Part shown: one piece after another, positions 59,133 to 64,000 of the stretch
Layout: each line of letters opens with the position of its first letter
Numbering within the stretch: position 1 is the first letter of the stretch
Assembly: GCF_029168945.1 (NCBI RefSeq)
Contig: NC_083601.1
Coordinates: 37,003,660 to 37,067,659, forward strand
From: Cannabis sativa
Taxonomy: Eukaryota; Streptophyta; Magnoliopsida; Rosales; Cannabaceae
DNA: 64,000 nucleotides
Direction: 5' to 3'
Notes under the pieces: generated by a model
Seen by the model: the letters and a program-made list of their open reading frames with translations, nothing else
Told to the model about the DNA's origin: nothing
The model's database searches: none
Made by a program: the position numbers and the translations under genes

Positions 59133-59449
59133 GCATGTTTGACATCATAACTAATTTTTTTTTGTTTTTGTTTTTAAAAACAGAAAATTATTTTTTGAAA
59201 ACAATTTGGCTTGTTTGGCTTTGTTTTTTGAAAACAATTTTCAGAAAACACAAAAAACAAGAATTTTGAAAACAACAAAATGTTGTTTTATGTTTTAAAA
59301 ACCAATTCACTTTTGGTCAATATTGTTTTTAAAAAACACTAACCAAACATGACTTATGTTTTAAAAACTTTAAAAATTATTTTTTGTTCTCATTTTTAAA
59401 ATCAATTTTTTGAAAACAAATTAAAACCAAAAAACAATATCAAACATGC
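59133..59449. mobile_element. MITE with GCATGTTTGA ends
   Basis: About 317 bp starting GCATGTTTGACATC and ending TATCAAACATGC, a clear terminal inversion. The interior is full of TTTTTGAAAACAATTT and AAAACA words that also pair. Superfamily and target duplication not determined. Confidence 0.6.
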
Positions 59450-59645
59450 TCCAAGAATCTAAAATTGATTTATGAAATTGATATTAACTCTAGTTGATTT
59501 ATGAATTTTTTTTTTTTGATAAAGTAGTTGATTTATGAAATTGATATTAACTCTAATTGATATTTTTAATTGGCTAAAAAATTGAAAGAGCACAATAATA
59601 TATAGGTGAATAATAAGTAGGCATATTTTTACATATGAAAATAAA

Positions 59646-60017
59646 GGGTAAATACTATTTTGGACCCTCTGTATTGCAAAAGTTACCAATTGGACCCTGT
59701 GTTTTGTTAAATGACAAAATGGACCCTGTATTTTCTAAAATAGTACAAATAGGACCCTGAATTGATTTTTTGTCAAAATAAAATTTAATTATAATCCGAT
59801 CTAAAAGTGCTATGACAAAACTGTTTACATTTTTTGTATCTGTTCGTATTAAGCATTGTCTTCATGTTGGTTGTATTAAAAAAAAGTTGTCAAAAATTGA
59901 GCTCAGAGTCTTATTCTTACTATTTTAGAAAATACAGGGTCTATTTTGTCATTTAACAAAACTCAGGGTCCAATCTGGAATTTTTGCAAAATACAGGGTC
60001 CAAAATGGTATTTACCC
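59646..60017. mobile_element. Mutator-type MITE with long inverted ends
   Basis: 372 bp. Terminal repeats of about 115 bp: the left starts GGGTAAATACTATTTTGGAC, and the right in reverse complement starts GGGTAAATACCATTTTGGAC. Both contain TTTTGTTAAATGACAAAAT and CTAAAATAGTA. Flanked by GAAAATAAA at 59637-59645 and 60018-60026, a 9-bp duplication. Confidence 0.9.
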
Positions 60018-60380
60018 GAAAATAAATTGTATGTTCACTATTTACATAGAAATAAAATGGTTGAAAAGGTGTGACCTATTTTTCATTATATATATAAATT
60101 TTTTCAGTAATCCATAGGACAGGTGTTTAGTGGAAAGGAAAGGAAATGAGACAACAGATTTTAGGGCCATTTCGACCCTTTCTCTCCTCAAACAAGTCTC
60201 AGTGTCTCGCTCTTTTAATTTTCTTCTAACATTTTTTTGAGCCGAGCTGGTTGTTTAAGCGGCTTCCCTTCATTCAGGTATTTATATGAATTGTGATAAC
60301 TCTTTCAATACCTTTTCTTCTCTCTTTCTTTTCTCTTTCTCTCGCTGTTTTTGCTTTCTCTTTCGTTTTATTGTTCATCA
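60018..60380 (+). promoter_or_regulatory. Upstream region of the five-exon gene
   Basis: Pyrimidine-rich sequence near 60290-60375 (TCTCTTTCTTTTCTC), as in many plant 5' UTRs, precedes the ATG at 60381. No distinct promoter element was identified. Confidence 0.4.
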
Positions 60381-61763
60381 ATGGCGAGACCATCTATTAT
60401 GTTATCACAGCCATTTCCACGAATGATGAGTTCTTTCAGGTACTTATTATTATATTTTAGTTCTAAAATCGATCATGAACTGTTTCTCTGTGGAATTTTG
60501 CAATGTTTGGTTCGGAGATAATATAAGTAAAATCCAGAGATGAAAATATTGAAGCGATGCTAATTTTTTAAAGTGCATAAAATACATTGAAGTATCAGTG
60601 CTTAGTTAGATACTAGTTTTCTGGTTTTGATTCTGAACATTTATGTTTGCAACCTTGAAAAGTGATTTTTCTCTATATTTGCTCTTCTCTCTAGATCCAA
60701 TACTGCAATACATGAACATGGACTCAAACAATCCTTTTCTCGAGGACTCTCCTCTCACTCTCAACTCGGCGTGTTTTATCTGAGCTTACTTGATGATGTT
60801 CTGACAAATGATCAGGTTAATTTTAATCTCAGTATTCTTCTTATTGCAATGTATCAAATCAATTGAAATGAAATAGAAGGGAAAGAAGTTTTCAGCTCTA
60901 TGCATCTCTTTCATTTTTGTTTATAGAAGTCACTGGTCAGTCACTATTAACTATTGGAATTTGCTTTCGGTAGATTAAAACTATAACAGGAGAGAAGTGT
61001 CCAACAATCCTTCAATTGCAAATTAGTGCAGTAGTAGTAAGATTCACTAGTTTTAGTAGATAAGAGTTGCAAAAAGTCATCCAAGACAAGTTGATGAAAA
61101 TAGAAATTTCCTTGCTAGCTAAACATTGTGATTGTTTCTACAGAATAATTTTTTTTTTTTATTTTTCTTTCGTGATTGTTTCAGGATTGCATAGTGTGTT
61201 GCGAAGCTGTGCTCCCTGCTCAAGGCACTGGTATGTTTAAATTCTCACTAGCTAGTGACTGAATTTTATATTTCTTTGTAAGTTATCCTATTTTTTCAAT
61301 AGGTGTGAGGGAATTTTGTGCGGGTGTGTGGTGAACTATGTTTACTTAAGTGTGGTTGCTCTAAGAATTTATATATTTGGTAATAATATATTTTTGTTTT
61401 ATACAAATGGATATATCTATATTTGGTAATAGATGGGACGGATCCTCCTCCATTAGATGAGGAATCAGAAGACAACAGTGAAAATGAAGGAGGAGAAGGA
61501 GAAGGGGAAGGAGAAGGGGAAAGGGAAGGGGAAGGAGGGGGGGACGGTTCTTCATGGGAGGTATATCCTCTGTTTTTTCTTTATAAATTATCTATTAATG
61601 CAATTTTCTTAATAAACTATAAATGTAATTTTTTTTTATTATTTTGACATAAGCTACAAATGTAATTTGTTTGCAGCCTTTCCTGAAAAATAGAAGTATA
61701 AGTAAAGATGTGGTTATTTTAAGACATGGTGAAGAGGTATCTCGCTTCGATAGGGACACATGA
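60381..61763 (+). CDS. Unrecognised five-exon gene with Glu/Gly-rich stretch
   Basis: Exons by GT-AG sites: 60381-60439, 60695-60815, 61185-61230, 61433-61560 and 61677-61763, joining in frame to about 146 residues. I do not recognise the protein. The N-terminus (MARPSIMLSQPFPRMMSSFR) is basic and Ser/Met-rich, somewhat like an organelle transit peptide. A DCIVCCEAVLP segment follows, then LDEESEDNSENEGG and a Gly/Glu-rich low-complexity run, ending PFLKNRSISKDVV. The last exon lies inside the left arm of the inverted duplication and ends at an early stop, so the present end may be damaged. It could be a pseudogene or a gene whose true 3' exons were altered by the inversion. Confidence 0.5.
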
Positions 61764-61847
61764 AAAGATGGAAATATGTGGGTTTTGCCAGAGCTGTATA
61801 GGTTATACTGTAAAAGAGAAGATTTTCCAATACCTAAAGAAGACTAG

Positions 61848-62132
61848 ATGGATGTGAATGTTCTATATCCATGGCCCTACCATAAGGTTTTGTATAGAAA
61901 TAATGAAGGTGGAGTGCTTAGTCCTCTACGCTATGGTTGGATGATTTTTGGTGAAAGTTTGAGTGAGGTGGAGTTTGTTGAAGGAGCAATGGACTATGTT
62001 CACCGAATTCCAATAATCGAAGAGGAGGATGGAATATTTCAAAGATACTTTGAATTGACAGAGGAAATTAGTAACTACCGTTCATTTTTGAGGGGTCTCC
62101 ATCTTCGTCTGTCTGCCATTACGGGCCATTAA
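61848..62132 (+). pseudogene. Left-arm copy of an unrecognised coding segment
   Basis: Reads VNVLYPWPYHKVLYRNNEGG and FQRYFELTEEISNYRSFLRG on the plus strand. A stop precedes it in frame (KED then stop at about 61846) and another ends it, whereas the right-arm copy reads through both places. It therefore appears to be the decayed copy of the segment at 62291-62881. Confidence 0.6.
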
Positions 62133-62290
62133 CTTGAATCTAGAAATCACTCTTCCCCTTCCCACTTAATCTTAATGTCTTGCAACGAGGCTATGAAACC
62201 ATTAAACTCAAGATCATCTTCACCATCATCTTCGCCAACTAACAAATTCACTAATCAATGCATTGAGGCAAGTTTCTCACGATGGATTCT

Positions 62291-62881
62291 TCAACAGTTT
62301 ACTCTACGCTCTTTAGAAGATGGCTCTCCAATGCCTGTGAACCAACCAATATTACAAGAATGGATTTTAGTTGGCGAAGATGATGGCGAAGATGATCTTG
62401 AGTTTAATGGTTTCATAGCCTCTTTGCAGGACATTAAGATTAAGTGGGAAGGGGAAGAGTGATTTCTAGATTCAAGTTCATGACCCGTAATGGCAGACAG
62501 ACGGAGATGGAGACTCCTGAAAAATGAACGGTAGTTACTAATTTCCTCTGTCAATTCGAAGTATCTTTGAAATATTCCACCCTCCTCTTCGATTATTGGA
62601 ATTCGGTGAACATAGTCCATTGCTCCTTCAGCAAACTCCACATAACTCAAACTTTCACCAAAAATCATCCAACCATGGCGTAGAGGACTAAGCACTCCAC
62701 CTTCATTATTTCTATACAGAACCTTATGGTAGGGCCATGGATATAGAACATTCACATCCCTCTGGTCTTCTTTAGGTATTGGAATGTCTTCTCTTTTATA
62801 GTATATCCTATGCAACTCCGGGGTAAAACCCACATATTTCCATCTTTTCATTGTGTTCCTATTTTCCAGGAAAGGCTGCAA
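62291..62881 (-). CDS. Unrecognised open segment in the right arm
   Basis: 196 residues open on the minus strand, including RWKYVGFTPELHRIYYKRED, LSPLRHGWMIFGESL and AMDYVHRIPIIEEEGGIFQR. I do not recognise the family. A TTTTTTGCAG acceptor-like sequence precedes CCTTTCCTGG, so the MQPF start is probably inside a former exon. The final 20 or so residues run into the loop of the inverted repeat and are probably not native. Whether it is expressed is unknown; it lacks a visible upstream exon on this strand in the window. Confidence 0.4.
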   Translation of the reverse strand: MQPFLENRNTMKRWKYVGFTPELHRIYYKREDIPIPKEDQRDVNVLYPWPYHKVLYRNNEGGVLSPLRHGWMIFGESLSYVEFAEGAMDYVHRIPIIEEEGGIFQRYFELTEEISNYRSFFRSLHLRLSAITGHELESRNHSSPSHLILMSCKEAMKPLNSRSSSPSSSPTKIHSCNIGWFTGIGEPSSKERRVNC

Positions 62882-62908
62882 AAAAATTACATTTGTAGCT
62901 TATGTCAA

Positions 62909-63016
62909 ATTACATCCATCTGGTAATGCATTAGCAATTTCTGCTTTTTTCATCTTTCTATGATCTTTCGAGATGTTGGACCTTACCTTTTTAGTATAAT
63001 TGGTGAAGGGTTTTAG
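62909..63016. other. Intron-like DNA before the AtuA-like exons
   Basis: No coding signal; ends with the TTTTAG acceptor used by the first AtuA-like exon. Confidence 0.5.
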
Positions 63017-63761
63017 CACATATCTTGGAGCAGCTCCCATTGTTGAATGTTTGGAAAAGCACCAGCCTAATGTAGTAATAACTTCCCGTGTTGCAGATGC
63101 TGCCCTATTTTTGGCGCCAATGGTATGGATTTTGTTTGTTCGAATACAAAATTAAATATTCCGTAGTTATTATTTTTTTTTGAAGGAATTAATTATCGTT
63201 TTAAGAAATTTCCAAGTTTTGCCGAGTAAGAAAAGAGTTTTTGTTGTGTTCCATCCAATCACATTCATTCCAGATATTACTCACTGTTTTAAAAAGCAGT
63301 GTCACGTTGCTGTGTATAATGTTCTGGCGCGCATGCAATGTAGCAGTGTTTCTTCCTTTCTTATACATCTGTGGAAAACTCTCACTAGAAATTTTGTAAT
63401 ATTGGGTAGTGAGATCCATGAATGGGTAATTTTATCAAAAAATTTCGTTCCATCTCTTGATTGTATTGTAAGCAACATAGCTAGAGTTATGCTTAGTTTC
63501 TAAAGAATTCTTCTGCTATATGAATAGATATATGAACTAGGTTGGAACTGGGACAGTTTGGAACTTCTAGCACAGGGGTCTCTGTCTGGCCATCTTCTAG
63601 AGTGTAGTTGTCAACTTACAGGGGGATACTTCATGCATCCAGGTGACTTGTGAACTTAGTTTGATCGACCTAAAAATATGGATAGTTGCAAGGTTCTTTG
63701 TGCTGGAGCAAAATCCTCCACTGGTTTGGTTCCCGAAAAGCTCCTGCAGTTGATTCCAAAG
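63017..63761 (+). pseudogene. AtuA-like (DUF1446) gene fragment lacking its middle
   Basis: Three exon-like pieces. 63017-63122 reads [18 protein letters not shown] and [17 protein letters not shown] between TTTTAG and GTATGG. 63528-63642 reads YELGWNWDSLELLAQG and LLECSCQLTGGYFMHPG up to GTGACT. About 63677-63761 reads DSCKVLCAGAKSSTGLVPEK and LLQLIPK up to GTGAAT. This order matches plant proteins of the acyclic terpene utilisation AtuA-like family. In those, a long stretch (about 75 residues by memory) lies between the MHPGD motif and the last piece; here only a few dozen bases with stops remain, so that part is deleted. The preceding N-terminal exons are also absent. The window ends before any C-terminal part can be judged. 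Confidence 0.75.
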
Positions 63762-64000
63762 GTGAATTTTTTTTAAAGTTTCGGGCAGATTTGTATTATA
63801 ATAATGTAAATACATAAGCAGTAAATGGAGGATCATCCTCTCCGTGTACCATGCTTGTGCTTGAAAGTTTTATTTGGAGCTCGGGCGGGTGCGTAGTTAA
63901 TCACTAAAGAGAGCTTATCTTTCTCTTGCTACCAATGAAATACCTTGATTTAATAGTCTATACAATGATGGGAGCCACCCTTGTTATCTCTCATTGCTTG
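63762..64000. other. Intron or 3' flank of the AtuA-like fragment
   Basis: AT-rich with no coding signal before the window ends. Confidence 0.4.

Larger units (their letters stand above)
61641..62908. repeat. Large inverted duplication (hairpin-forming)
   Basis: Left arm 61641-62243 and right arm 62366-62908 are reverse complements with few differences, joined by a loop of about 122 bp. The outer edge pairs TGACATAAGCTACAAATGTA with TACATTTGTAGCTTATGTCA; the inner edge pairs CATCTTCGCCAACTAA with TTAGTTGGCGAAGATG. The left arm has about 60 extra bases near 61700-61760. The duplicated stretch includes the end of an intron with its AG acceptor, so it copies genomic DNA, not spliced RNA. Confidence 0.88.

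Noticed and set aside
61423..61647. Single 74-residue ORF with Glu/Gly run as an independent gene
   Set aside because: The run is better explained as exon 4 (61433-61560) of the five-exon model; the ORF's end is intron sequence.
63180..63503. 107-residue plus-strand ORF
   Set aside because: It lies between two AtuA-like exons, so it is intron sequence, and has no family resemblance.

Overview
This is a stretch of plant nuclear DNA, almost certainly from a eudicot. The sequence is AT-rich, the genes have GT-AG introns, and four conserved plant genes are recognisable: a remorin, a MYB17-type R2R3-MYB factor, translation initiation factor eIF3a, and a DDX6/RH8-type DEAD-box helicase. Many classes of plant transposable element fill the space between them. 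I cannot fix the species from sequence alone. The LINE, copia and hAT families look Rosid/Rosales-like, but that is only an impression.

Layout. 1-5.7 kb: a decayed Ty1/copia element on the minus strand. 5.7-11.4 kb: AT-rich DNA with a TRIM element (6965-7443) and a solo LTR (10340-11081, TSD GATTG) inside an older fold-back element. 12174-14319: five-exon remorin gene (+), followed by a dead LINE piece. 16221-18498: three-exon MYB gene (-). 21.2 kb: hAT-type MITE. 22078-23055: first of two large non-autonomous Mutator-like elements; its sister is at 47952-48972. 23299-29933: a very young non-autonomous copia-derived element with LTRs differing at 2 of 230 bases, itself carrying a Ty3-like solo LTR inside a 39-bp tandem array. 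31.1 kb: LINE remnant (-). 33328-38438: 13-exon eIF3a gene (-). 39.8-41.4 kb: MULE transposase scrap, a module of inverted GCCGGAAAAGTC-type repeats, and a LINE endonuclease scrap. 43327-47236: nine-exon DEAD-box helicase gene (-). 49137-55140: an almost intact L1-type LINE (+) with TSDs, poly(A) tail and two ORFs overlapping as ATGA. 55.3-57.3 kb: a cluster of three hAT elements with CAGGGCCGGCCCT termini, one carrying a tRNA-like A/B box pair. 57.9-60.0 kb: LINE remnant and two MITEs. 60381-62908: a small unrecognised five-exon gene whose last part runs into a large inverted duplication (two arms of about 0.55 kb, loop about 0.12 kb). 63017-63761: exons of an AtuA/DUF1446-like gene with its middle part missing.

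The four conserved genes are unrelated housekeeping or regulatory functions (membrane-domain scaffold, transcription factor, translation initiation, mRNA decay/storage) with no operon-like relation. eIF3a and the DEAD-box helicase both act on mRNA in the cytoplasm but are simply neighbours 5 kb apart. The most unusual structures are the inverted duplication at 61.6-62.9 kb, which would make a long hairpin RNA if transcribed, the hAT cluster, the paired Mutator-like elements, and the young copia derivative with about 5.6 kb of non-coding interior.
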